Of a DNA stretch of 64,000 nt, positions 1 through 9,389 are shown one piece after another. The notes under the pieces were generated by a model. That model did not search any database and had not been told where the DNA came from. It saw nothing but the letters and a program-made list of their open reading frames with translations. Position 1 is the stretch's first letter; every line of letters begins with the position of its first letter. Source of the DNA: Parabacteroides sp. PFB2-10 (GTDB taxonomy: Bacteria; Bacteroidota; Bacteroidia; Bacteroidales; Tannerellaceae). The translations under genes were made by a program, and so were the position numbers. The DNA lies in assembly GCF_029893085.1 (NCBI RefSeq), contig NZ_JARXWI010000014.1, positions 1 to 64,000 on the forward strand, in the 5' to 3' direction.

Positions 1-87
1 ACCCCCCCCCCCACCCCCCCCGCCCCCCCCCCCCCCCCACCCCCACCCCCCCCCCCCCCCGCCCCCCCCCCCCCCCCCCCCCCCCCC
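1..87. other. C-homopolymer run, probable contig-end artefact
   Basis: Eighty-seven bases are almost pure C with a few A and G interruptions. The run passes directly into the right-hand end of a palindromic repeat (88-105) found complete at 34840-34947. A hairpin-rich repeat followed by a homopolymer is what a failed assembly end looks like. Nothing here should be read as biology. Confidence 0.85.
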
Positions 88-105
88 TCGACGATAGAAT
101 TCTCC
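88..105. repeat. Truncated copy of the CAGTACTG palindrome array
   Basis: The sequence TCGACGATAGAATTCTCC equals the last 18 bases of the complete element at 34840-34947. The rest of this copy is lost in the C run. Confidence 0.8.
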
Positions 106-118
106 CTATATTAACTTT

Positions 119-274
119 GTTGAACCCACTTCGGGGTTCCGCAAGAAGCTGATTCGCACCCCGGGTTGCACCCGGGGTTATCCATGTTTTACCCCTTACG
201 GGGTTATGACTCATCATTGCTTTACGTTTTGCTCTCCCACCACCCCACCGAACAGGATTAGGGAAATTCATAAT
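119..274. repeat. Stacked GC-hairpin segment with heptamer repeats
   Basis: Three short hairpins follow one another: GAACCC/GGGTTC near 122-139, CCCCGGGT/ACCCGGGG near 159-177, and ACCCC/GGGGT near 190-204. They are followed by a partial copy of the 31-bp GCTTTACG repeat (about 218-226) and by AATTCAT heptamers (266-296) that run into the 3' end of the minus-strand gene at 275. No gene is visible. Confidence 0.55.
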
Positions 275-2245
275 TCATAATTCATCATTCATAATTTCTT
301 CCACCTCTTCCCGCATCTCCCGGATTGCTGTTGTCATCACCTTCGGCTCTTTCCGGAGTACCGAGTCGGCGGCAGCTTGCCGTTTCTCCGGTTGCAGGAA
401 CCCGGGTTCATTATACAACTTGACCAACAGGTAATAGGGATAGATCCGATCCGGCAAGATATTCAGGGCATGTAGATAGATTGCTTCCGCCTCTTCGTAT
501 TTCTGTTGTTCCTGCCTGTTCTTAGCCTGCATATAATGAATCATGGGATCTGCACTCAACCAGGTTGCCTGTTTAAACATCCAGTTCGCATCGATATATT
601 CTTTCGTTTTATTCAGGCATTGCCCGTATTCAAACAGAAACTCCGGTTTGTGTTTTAGTTTGTTATACAGCTCTTTATACCCCGGGATGGCGGCCTCGTA
701 AGCTTTCGTATGATAGATCATCCGCACGTTGCTCCACTTGCGGTAGTTCTCATCCGTGTCCCTTTGCATCCAGAAAACAATACATGAAGTGACTAACATC
801 ATAAAAAAGAAAAACTTATTTATCCTGTTCATAAAAGGAGGCACATTCTCTTCTTCAAACATACCCCACGGCTGTGTCTCTATTCTTTTGATTCTCGGTA
901 CCAACACCAGCGCTGAAAGAAACACCAATACGATCCAGAACGAGGGTAATTGAAGCGGGTAGGAGGATAGGGCAAAGATGCCTAACGCCATGATGCCTCC
1001 CACCACCCCAAACCGGCGGTTCTTGATGCCGGCATAGATAGAGAGTCCCAACCAGGTCAGGAAGAAAAGCAGAACCGGTATCCCCAACTCGGAGGCGATC
1101 TGCAGATATTCATTAAACGCATATTCCGGACATCCGGCAACCCGCTTCTCCTGATCGGTCGCTTTGCCCGAAGCAAAATAGGCGGCTTGTGCCTCGGCAT
1201 ACGCCGCCGGGAAGCCTCCCAGGCCGTGACCGATAAACGGACGTTCTGCGATGGTGTGCGCCGTGACCTTCCACATCAGTAGTCTGCCGTCGGCCGAATC
1301 TTTTTTGAGTGAGTAAATCCCTACGAGGGCAGCGGCAAATACAATCAAAACACCTGCGAATACGGCATATCGCCAACGATTATAACTTTGCCATATCGCT
1401 TTTGTTCTTCCCCATCCGATGGCATACCTCCACCACACCCAGGCACTCGACACCGCTGCCGCGATCCAGGCCGAACGGCTCATGCCCGCGGGCAGTATCA
1501 CCACAATCGCAATCACGCAAACCCAGGCAAAGTAATGGATGACAGCCATGACAATGCGGCGGATACGTAGCTCCTTTTTATAAACGAGATAGAGCGACTT
1601 CGGATCATCTAACTCCGGATCGTATCTGATCTCTACCAACTGTGCCTTTGATTTGCTTGTTGCAAACAAGACCCCAATGCAGACAGGAAGCAGTGTTGCC
1701 AGGTAGCCGGAGTAGGGTCCCGGGTTATAGAACGTGCCGGTCAGGCGGAACATCGCGTGGGAGGAGGAGGTATAACCATATAACTGTCGCATGCCAATCA
1801 AGGCTTCGCCAAGGGCGGTTGCCATCAACAAGAATAAAAAGACCGCCGCCAGGCGGGGGCAGCATTGCAAAATATAACGAAGTAGAAACCATAACAGCAA
1901 TAATTGAATGGCAAATCGCCGTTTCTCCGGTTCAGGATCCAAAAACCAGTAATAGGTGAATAGAACAATACTACTTAGAAGCAATATACATACATCTGCC
2001 GCATAGGGATCGAATACCGGTCTTTTGCGAAAGAAAAGTGAAAGAGCCATGCAGACAGCCAACAAAACCATGGCTCGATGAAACCAGCTTACCTTCCCCA
2101 TCACTATCCCATTTACCATCGTCGCATCTGTCCGGAATACGCCAAAGAGAATCAGTGCAGCGCATACGGCAAAGACGATATGAAAACATATCGAACACAG
2201 AGGCACCGAGGCAAAGAGGTCTTTTATTTTTTCTTTATTCTTCAT
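275..2245 (-). CDS. O-antigen ligase/polymerase-like membrane protein with C-terminal TPRs
   Basis: 656 residues. The first ~470 residues hold about ten to twelve hydrophobic segments, with a larger non-membrane loop around residues 320-380 containing GRLLMWKVT and GHGLGGF, the signature area of the Wzy/WaaL (Wzy_C) family. After a last membrane segment near 475-495 the tail (505-650) is soluble and carries TPR-like helical repeats (YEAAIPGYKEL, YEEAEAIYLHAL). Proteins of this design polymerise or transfer surface glycans at the inner membrane. The substrate cannot be told. No glycosyltransferase cluster is nearby, so this may be an isolated family member. Its 3' end lies in a heptamer-repeat tract. 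Confidence 0.8.
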   Translation of the reverse strand: MKNKEKIKDLFASVPLCSICFHIVFAVCAALILFGVFRTDATMVNGIVMGKVSWFHRAMVLLAVCMALSLFFRKRPVFDPYAADVCILLLSSIVLFTYYWFLDPEPEKRRFAIQLLLLWFLLRYILQCCPRLAAVFLFLLMATALGEALIGMRQLYGYTSSSHAMFRLTGTFYNPGPYSGYLATLLPVCIGVLFATSKSKAQLVEIRYDPELDDPKSLYLVYKKELRIRRIVMAVIHYFAWVCVIAIVVILPAGMSRSAWIAAAVSSAWVWWRYAIGWGRTKAIWQSYNRWRYAVFAGVLIVFAAALVGIYSLKKDSADGRLLMWKVTAHTIAERPFIGHGLGGFPAAYAEAQAAYFASGKATDQEKRVAGCPEYAFNEYLQIASELGIPVLLFFLTWLGLSIYAGIKNRRFGVVGGIMALGIFALSSYPLQLPSFWIVLVFLSALVLVPRIKRIETQPWGMFEEENVPPFMNRINKFFFFMMLVTSCIVFWMQRDTDENYRKWSNVRMIYHTKAYEAAIPGYKELYNKLKHKPEFLFEYGQCLNKTKEYIDANWMFKQATWLSADPMIHYMQAKNRQEQQKYEEAEAIYLHALNILPDRIYPYYLLVKLYNEPGFLQPEKRQAAADSVLRKEPKVMTTAIREMREEVEEIMNDEL

Positions 2246-2338
2246 AAATTATACTTTTACCAAGCAAATATTGATAGCTATTATTCAACCACTAAATAGT
2301 TCCCATAATTAGTATAGGATTGTCGAATTTATTGATAT

Positions 2339-2431
2339 TTAGTTCCATAAATCAGCCATACCTTGTTCTTCAGTTACTCTTGACACGTTTTCTATGCTAC
2401 AATCATCATAATAATACTCAAAACAGACCAT
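2339..2431 (-). CDS. Possible 30-residue small ORF after the propeller gene
   Basis: An ATG at 2431 opens a 30-codon frame containing two Cys-flanked acidic segments (MVCFEYYYDDC, then VTEEQGMADLWN). It starts 17 nt past the stop of the propeller lipoprotein on the same strand. There is no recognised family and no strong ribosome site. It could be an untranslated tail. Confidence 0.2.
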   Translation of the reverse strand: MVCFEYYYDDCSIENVSRVTEEQGMADLWN

Positions 2432-2448
2432 CTCTCTTCATTTTACTC

Positions 2449-3489
2449 CTATTTGTTGTTTAAGTCAATTACAGCCAATACCTGTTCATCGTCTTTGTAA
2501 ACACAAGCATATATATGGTTTGTCGCTTCATCTACCGTGAAGTTGGCAATATGATATCCGGTTTCATAAGCAGCCACCGGATTGCCCTCCCAGTCCAGTT
2601 GCCAAATTGTTGTCGGGGTATGAACCGGGTTCTTTATGCCAAAAGCCGTTGCATAGACATAGCTGTCCGTCGAATCAATATAAAAGAATCCATAGGTGGT
2701 CTCCTCATTCGGTATGAAGTTAAAACTTGTTCTCTGCCCTCTTATCGGATAGAAATAGCAACTCTTATAAAATGTCACATTGTCTAAATCTTTTGACAGA
2801 CGATAGAACTGCATAACTCCACCAAACATGGTTGCATTTACGACCCTGTCGCCTGATGGATTGACTGATTTTGCCGCATACATATTTACAAACGCATTCC
2901 ACTCTTTCTGACTTTCAAACGGTTCCGTGCATGAGTCTTCTGAGCTGGAGGACACGATGGTGTTGGGTGTTATGATATTCAGTTGATGTTCATCTCCGTT
3001 AGCAACAAACAAAGAATCTTTCAGGAAGTGAATTGTAACAAAATCAATGATCTCTTCTCCTATTAAGATCTCTTCAAAGAAGTCCTTTTCGCCGCAGATC
3101 AATTTGTCGAGAGCATACTTTAGAATCCTCCTTTTGGCAGAATCATGTATGTAGAGAATATTCCTTTTCCTGTCTAAAGAAAATTCTTCAGGCGCTATCA
3201 GTTCGCCCGGTCCATTGCCTCTTGTTCCTGTCGATAATTTAAGCTCGCCCGTCTTCTTGTCAAACAGATGAATCATATGATCCATCGTATGATCAATCAA
3301 AATAACCCACTCTTCCGTCGTAAGAATCTTCTTGCATGTGGTGAAGATAAAGCTGTCATTAAAGATCTCTGTCGTTGCCTGATATTTATTTTTGAAAACA
3401 GGAGGGTCATATACCAGCTGGGATCTCTCCCCACATCCAAAGAGCAGGAAAACCATTAAAAGAAGCAGCAGGTGGCACTTGTTATTCAT
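2449..3489 (-). CDS. BF3164-like six-bladed beta-propeller lipoprotein
   Basis: The start at 3489 is preferred over the upstream one (3549) because it gives a clean lipoprotein signal: MNNKCHLLLLLMVFLLFGCG, with the lipobox Cys at residue 19. The mature part has propeller-like strands and the family hallmark GTRGNGPGEL early in the fold, followed by NILYIHDSAKRRI. The family (TolB-like six-bladed propellers of Bacteroidales) is known as secreted lipoproteins of unclear role, often next to NVEALA peptide genes. Here an NVEALA gene lies just upstream (3717-4046), so the two probably form one unit. Confidence 0.75.
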   Translation of the reverse strand: MNNKCHLLLLLMVFLLFGCGERSQLVYDPPVFKNKYQATTEIFNDSFIFTTCKKILTTEEWVILIDHTMDHMIHLFDKKTGELKLSTGTRGNGPGELIAPEEFSLDRKRNILYIHDSAKRRILKYALDKLICGEKDFFEEILIGEEIIDFVTIHFLKDSLFVANGDEHQLNIITPNTIVSSSSEDSCTEPFESQKEWNAFVNMYAAKSVNPSGDRVVNATMFGGVMQFYRLSKDLDNVTFYKSCYFYPIRGQRTSFNFIPNEETTYGFFYIDSTDSYVYATAFGIKNPVHTPTTIWQLDWEGNPVAAYETGYHIANFTVDEATNHIYACVYKDDEQVLAVIDLNNK

Positions 3490-3716
3490 AGCTTTTCTAT
3501 TTATTAAATTAAGAAACTGTTTTGAATCTATGAAAGAGTTTATTTTCATTTGTTATTAGGCTTCTTCAGTCTTCTTTTCCACCTATTTACATATATGCAT
3601 AGCTATCTATGCTCAAAAAAACACAACTAAGCGAAAAAGAAGACTAAATAAGCTCCAATAAAAATCAAAACAGTTTCTAATACTGCCATTTTTTTGTAAA
3701 AATGCTTTCCTTAAGT

Positions 3717-4046
3717 CTAATTATATGCTCCCCAATGTGTATTGCCGCATTTAGAGCATTTCCCTGATACACTTACAGCATTTGCTTTTGGTATAATAGG
3801 ATCTGTTTTCCAAATTGTACCGCATATTGGACATCTCACTTGACAATCGACAACAATTACTAACGAGCTTCTGCATTCTCCCTTTATTCCATCTTCCAAT
3901 TCAGTTTCGTCTTGTGCCAATGCTTCCACGTTTGCCAGTCCAAGTTCAGATAAGGAAACTTGACTCCCACTCTGATAAACATTCCATCCCGCTGCTGCTA
4001 TAGCTGCAACCATTACCAATCCTATTATTTTCTTTTTCATATTCAT
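3717..4046 (-). CDS. NVEALA-family secreted small protein
   Basis: The ATG at 4046 (or 4040) gives MNMKKKIIGLVMVAAIAAAGW, a short signal-like helix, then the family hallmark LSELGLANVEALA. The C-terminal half is Cys-rich (CRSSLVIVVDCQVRCPICGTIW and a final KCSKCGNTHWG), so it could bind metal or form disulfides. NVEALA proteins are a Bacteroidales family of short exported peptides of unknown function. The propeller lipoprotein at 2449 follows on the same strand. The longer in-frame start at 4088 adds residues unlike a signal peptide and was rejected. Confidence 0.8.
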   Translation of the reverse strand: MNMKKKIIGLVMVAAIAAAGWNVYQSGSQVSLSELGLANVEALAQDETELEDGIKGECRSSLVIVVDCQVRCPICGTIWKTDPIIPKANAVSVSGKCSKCGNTHWGAYN

Positions 4047-4461
4047 TTTTTTTAATTTACATTTTTGATTTAAAATCGTTATAGGCAACTTTCCTACTCT
4101 TCTTCAGCCGATTGCTGTTTGCTTTAAATTACTTACCTTTGCCTGACACCTCCTTCCTTTTGGAGGACAAGTCCGGGGAGAAACATCATTCGCTGCTCAA
4201 ACAGCAATACTTCCGCGTATTATGGAGTTTTACCTCTTTTTGTTATTATATTATCTCTTTATTTTCTCTGTTTCTTTACTTGCTGTGCCTTTGTGTTACT
4301 TTCTGGTTAATACTCCCACAATATCTCTTCTATTTACCGCGAAGTATCACCAAGTCGCACCAAGTTTTTTTATTATTCATTGCTTTACGCCTTCGCTCTC
4401 CCTCCACCCCGCTCTACGGGCACCCCTCCTCAGGCAGTAGGGGGATATCAATTATCAATCA
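4047..4461. repeat. Duplicated spacer with imperfect inverted repeat
   Basis: No gene. This spacer resembles the one upstream of the second NVEALA gene (8961-9389): both share TTCAGCCGATTGC, a CCTCCTTCC...GGAGG-ACAAG-CCGGGGAGA block and an inverted repeat (here 4285-4360) whose arms read GTGCCTTTGTGTTACTT and, reversed, a similar string. A GCTTTACGC fragment of the 31-bp repeat (4382-4395) and ATCAATT heptamers (4446-4477) follow. The shared blocks suggest that the NVEALA cassettes arose by duplication including their flanks. Confidence 0.6.
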
Positions 4462-5349
4462 TCAATTATCAATTATTTTAAGCGTTCTCTTCCACCTCAT
4501 CTTCCCGGTATACGGATCTTTGGCTTTCCAGATGATCCAGGCCTTACCTACGATATATTCTTCGGGCAATAGTCCCCAGTAGCGCGAATCCTGCGAGTTC
4601 TCCCCCTTATCGCCTGCCATGAAATAATAGTTCTTTTGGAAGGTATAGGCCTCGAGAGGACTATTATTCAGGAAGACAGTTGAGTCCCGGTAGGTGACCT
4701 CTCCCTCCTGTTCCCAGGCAATCAGCTTGTGATAGAGAAAATAATGGGTTCGGTTCATGGCAATCCGGTCGCCCTTTCGCGGGATATAGATCGGTCCGAA
4801 CGCGCGGATATTCCATCCGATCACCGAATCAAACGGGAAAGAATGATACACACCGGGAGCATAATCCGCCTCGACTGTTCGGGAGATACGTTCTTGCGAT
4901 GCCTCGTTGCCCACCTTTCCGGCTTCGCCATTGAGTAGGTAGATACCGTTCCGGATCGCGATCGTATCACCCGGAAGCCCTATACACCGCTTGATATAAT
5001 ATTTCATAATATGCATCTCCACCTTTCCCCAGTGGTTGGGATGCGGAAAGTTAAACACCACCACATCGTTATGGCGTATCTTCCGTATGCCCGGTAGGCG
5101 GTAGATCTCCACCTGTTCCTCTTTAAGTGTCTCGAAGATATTAAACAACCGTGCCCCGGGAATTCCTTTCCATACCAACACATTGTCTCCCGGCTCCAAT
5201 GCCGGTTCCATCGAATCGCTCGGTATCTTAAACGAGCTAAACACAAACACCTGCAAAAAGAGCCAGCCAAGCCCCGCCATCATCGACCAGAAGACCAGGT
5301 TGACCAGGGTATGCGCCGCTCTGCGGAGTATAGGTTTGACTCTTTTCAT
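4462..5349 (-). CDS. lepB: Signal peptidase I
   Basis: The protein removes signal peptides from exported proteins at the inner membrane. After one N-terminal membrane helix it shows the family boxes: IPSDSMEPAL with the nucleophile Ser, KRCIGLPGD with the general-base Lys, and GENSQDSRYWG (box E). A 70-80 residue insert between the Lys and the last box is usual for Bacteroidetes enzymes. The ATG at 5349 is chosen over an upstream TTG (5367), which would overlap the preceding gene. The gene follows the transglutaminase-like lipoprotein on the same strand with an 8-nt gap. Confidence 0.92.
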   Translation of the reverse strand: MKRVKPILRRAAHTLVNLVFWSMMAGLGWLFLQVFVFSSFKIPSDSMEPALEPGDNVLVWKGIPGARLFNIFETLKEEQVEIYRLPGIRKIRHNDVVVFNFPHPNHWGKVEMHIMKYYIKRCIGLPGDTIAIRNGIYLLNGEAGKVGNEASQERISRTVEADYAPGVYHSFPFDSVIGWNIRAFGPIYIPRKGDRIAMNRTHYFLYHKLIAWEQEGEVTYRDSTVFLNNSPLEAYTFQKNYYFMAGDKGENSQDSRYWGLLPEEYIVGKAWIIWKAKDPYTGKMRWKRTLKIIDN

Positions 5350-5357
5350 TGTTTTAT

Positions 5358-7295
5358 TTAATACCAATACTGTTTTCCATTCTCATAAGTAAATATCCGC
5401 TCCTCTTTTCCTTCCGAGAGATTACGCAACCACAACAAAGCCCCCTTCGGCACATCATCAAATCGGATCGAATAATCCGTTGCGCTCTTTCTTCCAAGGG
5501 ATGACCACTCATGCTGATCAAAATACCATAATTCGTAAACCATATCCGGATAAATACCATTCGTATCATTCCTCGGCAGGTATTCGATCCGGCTGACCGG
5601 CACCTCCCGCCCAAAGTCAAACCCGACCCACGACTCAATGGCGGCAAACGAAAGCATATCGTTGTCGTTTATGTCCAACAGGTTTTCATTCGATAAAGTA
5701 ATCGTATCTCCTATAACCTCCCCCCGGATCTCCTTTCCGTCCGCGTCATAAAAATGAATCTCTGCCAGATCGGTAGGCCACCCGTTATTGATAAAACGAT
5801 AATAACGGAACGGCTGACCCGGATCCGTGTCAATAGTCACCTTATCACAGTAGGTACGGCTCTCAACCTTGTGAAGCATGACCGAATCGTTGAATTGCCG
5901 GTTTCCGGAAGCCTCGAAACGCCCGTTTACGAACAATTTGCTCCACCATATCTTATAATCATGCAATTGGCATTTTCTTGTCACTTCTATCTGTTGCGTG
6001 TTTTCCTTGTCGGGATCGAAGTAAACACAATCCCCATTGGCGCGCAGATAAAAGGGGTTTGAGATAAACACCTGTTGATTGCCTTCGTAATAGAACGGAA
6101 TATATACAACTCCCACTCCCACCTCCTCGAAATGCGCCTTACCTCCTTTGATCTCTGTGACGGCCACCGGTTTCCAGCCACGGCTAAAAACAGCTAAATA
6201 CAGGTGTTCCGCCTTCCCTTTCCTGTTTCCGACGGAAAGGGATAGGTTGATGCCCCGGGTGTGTTTGGAGGTGACATCTTTATACAATGGGTGGTGAATA
6301 TAGGGATGATTATTCGGGAGCGGATATTTAGATCGGTCGGCAGCAAATGTACGCCGGAAAACTTTGGGCGCATACAGGTGTATTTCGCTGGAAATAGATC
6401 CATGGGTGCTCCGGGGATCAATGATGCTGACCAGGCTATGCCCGTTATTCCCATGACCCCAAACGGAGATCAGATCTTTGGCAGCAGGAATGCCACACAT
6501 CCGCCAGAAAAAGGTCTCAGCCAACACGGCGGCCATGCAATCGAATTCAAATTCTTCGCCGTTGGGGAGTTCAAACTTCCGGAAAATATAGGTCTCCAAT
6601 AGTTCATTCGAAAGGCAGTCTTTCAGGAATTTATAAATGCCATAAGGATCTTTCTGCACATTCGCAAAATGATCGGTCAGATCGGCTAATTCCATTTTAT
6701 GTTTTTCCGGCAAGGAGTCTTTCCAATGCATCAGGGGTTCGTTTTCCACTCGGTAGGGCAATAGGTATTCACAGAAATCTTCAAAAGAAAGGTCACGCAG
6801 CCAATAACTGTTTTCCCATTGGGCAAAGGATTGGTCGATGTTATGGATCAGAAAGTCGGCCGTCATAACCTCGATATCCCGGACAACTTCCAGTGTACAG
6901 TCGGAAGGGTTATAATGCCCCGGCAGGGTATAAAGAACTAATCGTATCTCCAAGGGTAAGTCAGGATGGAGCCGGTCTATCTGACGCCGGTATTCTTCCA
7001 CACATTCCCCCCCATAACTATAATGCCAGGGCATATTTTCGATCAGAAAAACAGCCGCTTTATATTTCAACGAATCGGCTTTGTCAGCGGAGTAATGAGC
7101 CAACACCTTCTCCAATTCCGGCCGGTTAGAACCGGCGGATTGGAGAGCGAAATCTAAGGGAGCAGGGGAATGCTGACAAGAGATAATGAGGAAAGTGAAA
7201 AAGGTACTCCAAACTATCATAAAAACCTTCGGAGTATACACATTCCGAGAAAGGACATTGTCTTTTTCTTTAGTGGGAATTGGATAATTTTTCAT
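5358..7295 (-). CDS. Transglutaminase-like lipoprotein with C-terminal discoidin-like region
   Basis: 645 residues. An N-terminal hydrophobic stretch ends in a lipobox (FLIISC, Cys40). The central part carries a transglutaminase-like triad: Cys253 in EFDCMAAV, His286 in GNNGHSLV and Asp293 in IIDP, with a Trp just before the His. The C-terminal ~180 residues contain a beta-sandwich-like segment (FAAIESWVGFDFGREVPVSRIEYLPRND) typical of F5/8-type (discoidin) domains. It is probably surface or periplasmic and may act on peptides or proteins, but the substrate is unknown. It precedes lepB on the same strand. Confidence 0.7.
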   Translation of the reverse strand: MKNYPIPTKEKDNVLSRNVYTPKVFMIVWSTFFTFLIISCQHSPAPLDFALQSAGSNRPELEKVLAHYSADKADSLKYKAAVFLIENMPWHYSYGGECVEEYRRQIDRLHPDLPLEIRLVLYTLPGHYNPSDCTLEVVRDIEVMTADFLIHNIDQSFAQWENSYWLRDLSFEDFCEYLLPYRVENEPLMHWKDSLPEKHKMELADLTDHFANVQKDPYGIYKFLKDCLSNELLETYIFRKFELPNGEEFEFDCMAAVLAETFFWRMCGIPAAKDLISVWGHGNNGHSLVSIIDPRSTHGSISSEIHLYAPKVFRRTFAADRSKYPLPNNHPYIHHPLYKDVTSKHTRGINLSLSVGNRKGKAEHLYLAVFSRGWKPVAVTEIKGGKAHFEEVGVGVVYIPFYYEGNQQVFISNPFYLRANGDCVYFDPDKENTQQIEVTRKCQLHDYKIWWSKLFVNGRFEASGNRQFNDSVMLHKVESRTYCDKVTIDTDPGQPFRYYRFINNGWPTDLAEIHFYDADGKEIRGEVIGDTITLSNENLLDINDNDMLSFAAIESWVGFDFGREVPVSRIEYLPRNDTNGIYPDMVYELWYFDQHEWSSLGRKSATDYSIRFDDVPKGALLWLRNLSEGKEERIFTYENGKQYWY

Positions 7296-7419
7296 ATATA
7301 TATATTATTGTATCGCGACCGGCTCCACTCAGTATATCGGAGAAAAGACTTATTTTCGTCGAATCAAAAGTATAAAATTTATCAAATGATACCTATTCAC
7401 TCCCTTTTGTTTTCTTTTA

Positions 7420-7525
7420 AAAATACCTGTCCCCTGATTTTTAACTTCAATCCATTCACGTGTATTACACCTTACGTGATAATCTCGTTAAAGAAACTGT
7501 TTTCTTTAGGTCTATCTCCCATTTT
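7420..7525 (-). pseudogene. Decayed remnant of a DUF1573 C-terminus
   Basis: Read on the minus strand, this non-coding stretch aligns with the C-terminal coding part of the DUF1573 gene at 9390-9548. It shares CCTAAAGAA..GTTTCTTTAACGAGA, TGTAATAC, GAATGG and CAGGGGACAGGTA, but has frame-breaking indels and an in-frame stop near GTAAGG. It sits just downstream of the propeller gene at 7552, so a DUF1573 gene may once have closed this cassette. A shorter trace may exist at 9265-9297. Confidence 0.6.
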
Positions 7526-7551
7526 GTGCGCCTTTGTGTAAATGAAGGTGA

Positions 7552-8634
7552 CTAAATCGCCTCTAAAATATCTTGTATATCATATTTGCAAAATTCATCT
7601 GTCTCAAGATCAAACGTATAAAGGTGACCATGAACAAAGTCTATGTCAAAGGAGGTAATATGACGGTTCAGTTTAAATTCAGCGATGGGATCTCCTTCCC
7701 AATTGAATAGCTGTATGCAAGGTAGTTTCTTTCGTTTAATCTGCCGTGTGCCCATATTTTCGTTTATATATAAGGCTCCGAAAAAATCTTTGTATACGCG
7801 GATGTCTGCATAGGTACATTTTCTATCCCACTCAAATCTGTATTGTATTTTATTGATGTTGTCAATCTCCTTTTCCACACAAATTGTTTTGTAAAACGAA
7901 CCGTCGATCGAATATAAATTAATATGATTCAGGCGAATCGGTATTTCTACGATTCGATCCCCGGCAACATTGCGCAATGCCCCTGTTGACAAAAGATTGA
8001 AATCCTCTCCTGCTTCAATATGAACTTGATTTAATTTTTCAAAGGAGGGTGGGATAATCTTCTCTCTATTTTTTAATAGATATCGTATCTGCTGAGTACG
8101 ATCATAACTTATTTCTCTACAAAAAAACGTAGAGTCATTTAATAAAATAAAATTGAAAAGATTTAGTGGTAGTGAATCGTTTAGAAGAGAGATGTTTAGT
8201 CTGTTTTCTTTTAGGGATTCATTGATATTCATTTTGTAGACCTTCCCTGTCGGGAAATCACGCATTCCTGCAAATAAGGTGTTTCCTTCCTTAAACAGGG
8301 TTGCTTGTGACACAAATGGAATTTCTGCGAACTCATTGGGGCCGTTACCTCTTCTGTTAAACTCTCCCAACTCCCTATGATCAGGTAGTGAGTAAAAAGC
8401 CCAAAAGCCTGTTTGTTGGCTGGTTGTTACAATTAGTAGCGTGTCATAAATAATAAAATCCTTATTCCCAATGATGCTTAATTCAAATTCTGTTTCATTG
8501 GATAAGCTAAAAGTATGAGGAAATTGTTCAACATAGACGACTTCATCAAATGCCATATAGTTAGAGGATGTTCCTCCACAACCACCTAATAGGGTGAGAA
8601 ATAATAAAAGCAATATGAAAATGTGATATTTCAT
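7552..8634 (-). CDS. Six-bladed beta-propeller lipoprotein (BF3164-like)
   Basis: The start gives MKYHIFILLLLFLTLLGGCGG, a lipoprotein signal with Cys19. The family hallmark reads FNRRGNGPNEFAEIP (about residues 93-107), followed by repeated short strand motifs through to the C-terminus. It has the same architecture as the genes at 2449 and 12044. The NVEALA gene at 8688 lies 53 nt upstream on the same strand, repeating the arrangement at 2.4-4.0 kb. Its role is unknown. Export to the cell envelope is supported by the signal peptide. Confidence 0.75.
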   Translation of the reverse strand: MKYHIFILLLLFLTLLGGCGGTSSNYMAFDEVVYVEQFPHTFSLSNETEFELSIIGNKDFIIYDTLLIVTTSQQTGFWAFYSLPDHRELGEFNRRGNGPNEFAEIPFVSQATLFKEGNTLFAGMRDFPTGKVYKMNINESLKENRLNISLLNDSLPLNLFNFILLNDSTFFCREISYDRTQQIRYLLKNREKIIPPSFEKLNQVHIEAGEDFNLLSTGALRNVAGDRIVEIPIRLNHINLYSIDGSFYKTICVEKEIDNINKIQYRFEWDRKCTYADIRVYKDFFGALYINENMGTRQIKRKKLPCIQLFNWEGDPIAEFKLNRHITSFDIDFVHGHLYTFDLETDEFCKYDIQDILEAI

Positions 8635-8687
8635 GTTTTTCTTCTTTTTTTTACTACTCCATGCCTTAACATGGAGTAGCGCTTTAA

Positions 8688-8960
8688 TTATGGATTACAT
8701 TTTTTCTTCTTTGCCCAAAATGACTTGGCTGAATTGTCAATATATCTACATTCTCCACAAAAAAATACTTTGCTAAGACTTTCTGTTTTTATTGAGTCCC
8801 AACACTCAAGTTCATTTCCTGACTCAGTGTTCGCTAATGCTTCCACATTCAGTAAACCCAGTTCTGATAACATAAGCTTATTTTTACTTTGGTATATATT
8901 CCATCCTGCAGTTAAAGCAATTACTGCAACTAAAATAAGGCTGAAAAACTTTTTATTCAT
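8688..8960 (-). CDS. NVEALA-family secreted small protein
   Basis: The ATG at 8960 gives MNKKFFSLILVAVIALTAGW, a signal-like helix, then LSELGLLNVEALANTE. The mature part has Cys in ECWDS and CGEC and ends in a Lys-rich tail (AKKKKCNP). The upstream in-frame start (9035) would add non-signal sequence. It is followed on the same strand by the propeller lipoprotein at 7552. Confidence 0.8.
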   Translation of the reverse strand: MNKKFFSLILVAVIALTAGWNIYQSKNKLMLSELGLLNVEALANTESGNELECWDSIKTESLSKVFFCGECRYIDNSAKSFWAKKKKCNP

Positions 8961-9389
8961 GATTTTAATTAATAATATGTACACAAATTTTATTAAAACT
9001 CTATTTGCAACCCAGCCTCCTTCAGCCGATTGCATATCTCGTTATTTCTAACTACATTTTTATAAGATAGGATGCACCTCAACATAACTCAACCATCGGT
9101 CGCTTAGCGCAAGCGTAAAGCAAATAAGCTTGGTTCTATGTTCAGCTTTCACTATCTTTGTTCTTCATAAGCTTCCTCCTTTCCTTTTTTATGGTTTGGA
9201 GGGACAAGCCGGGGAGACTGCTTCTATGCTTCAAGATTTAGGGCAGTTCTCCCTCTTTTTTTACCTATCCCCTGATTTTACTTTAATTTATTCTATACTT
9301 TGTGCGCCTTTGTGTGACTTCGTGGTAATAATACCATAACGAGTTTTTTTACCACCAAGTAGCTCTAAGTCGCACAAAGGTCTTTTTCA
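8961..9389. repeat. Spacer with repeat fragments, no gene
   Basis: Holds one copy of the 31-bp family unit (GGTCGCTTAGCGCAAGCGTAAAG, 9098-9120), the block shared with 4047-4461 (about 9165-9220), a possible trace of a DUF1573 end (9265-9297), and an imperfect inverted repeat at 9302-9375 with arms beginning GTGCGCCTTTGTG and ending AAGTCGCAC. No convincing coding frame. Confidence 0.55.

Noticed and set aside
4112-4582. 156-codon plus-strand frame with hydrophobic stretches
   Set aside because: It runs through T-rich spacer repeats and into the antisense of lepB; the hydrophobicity reflects T-rich codons.
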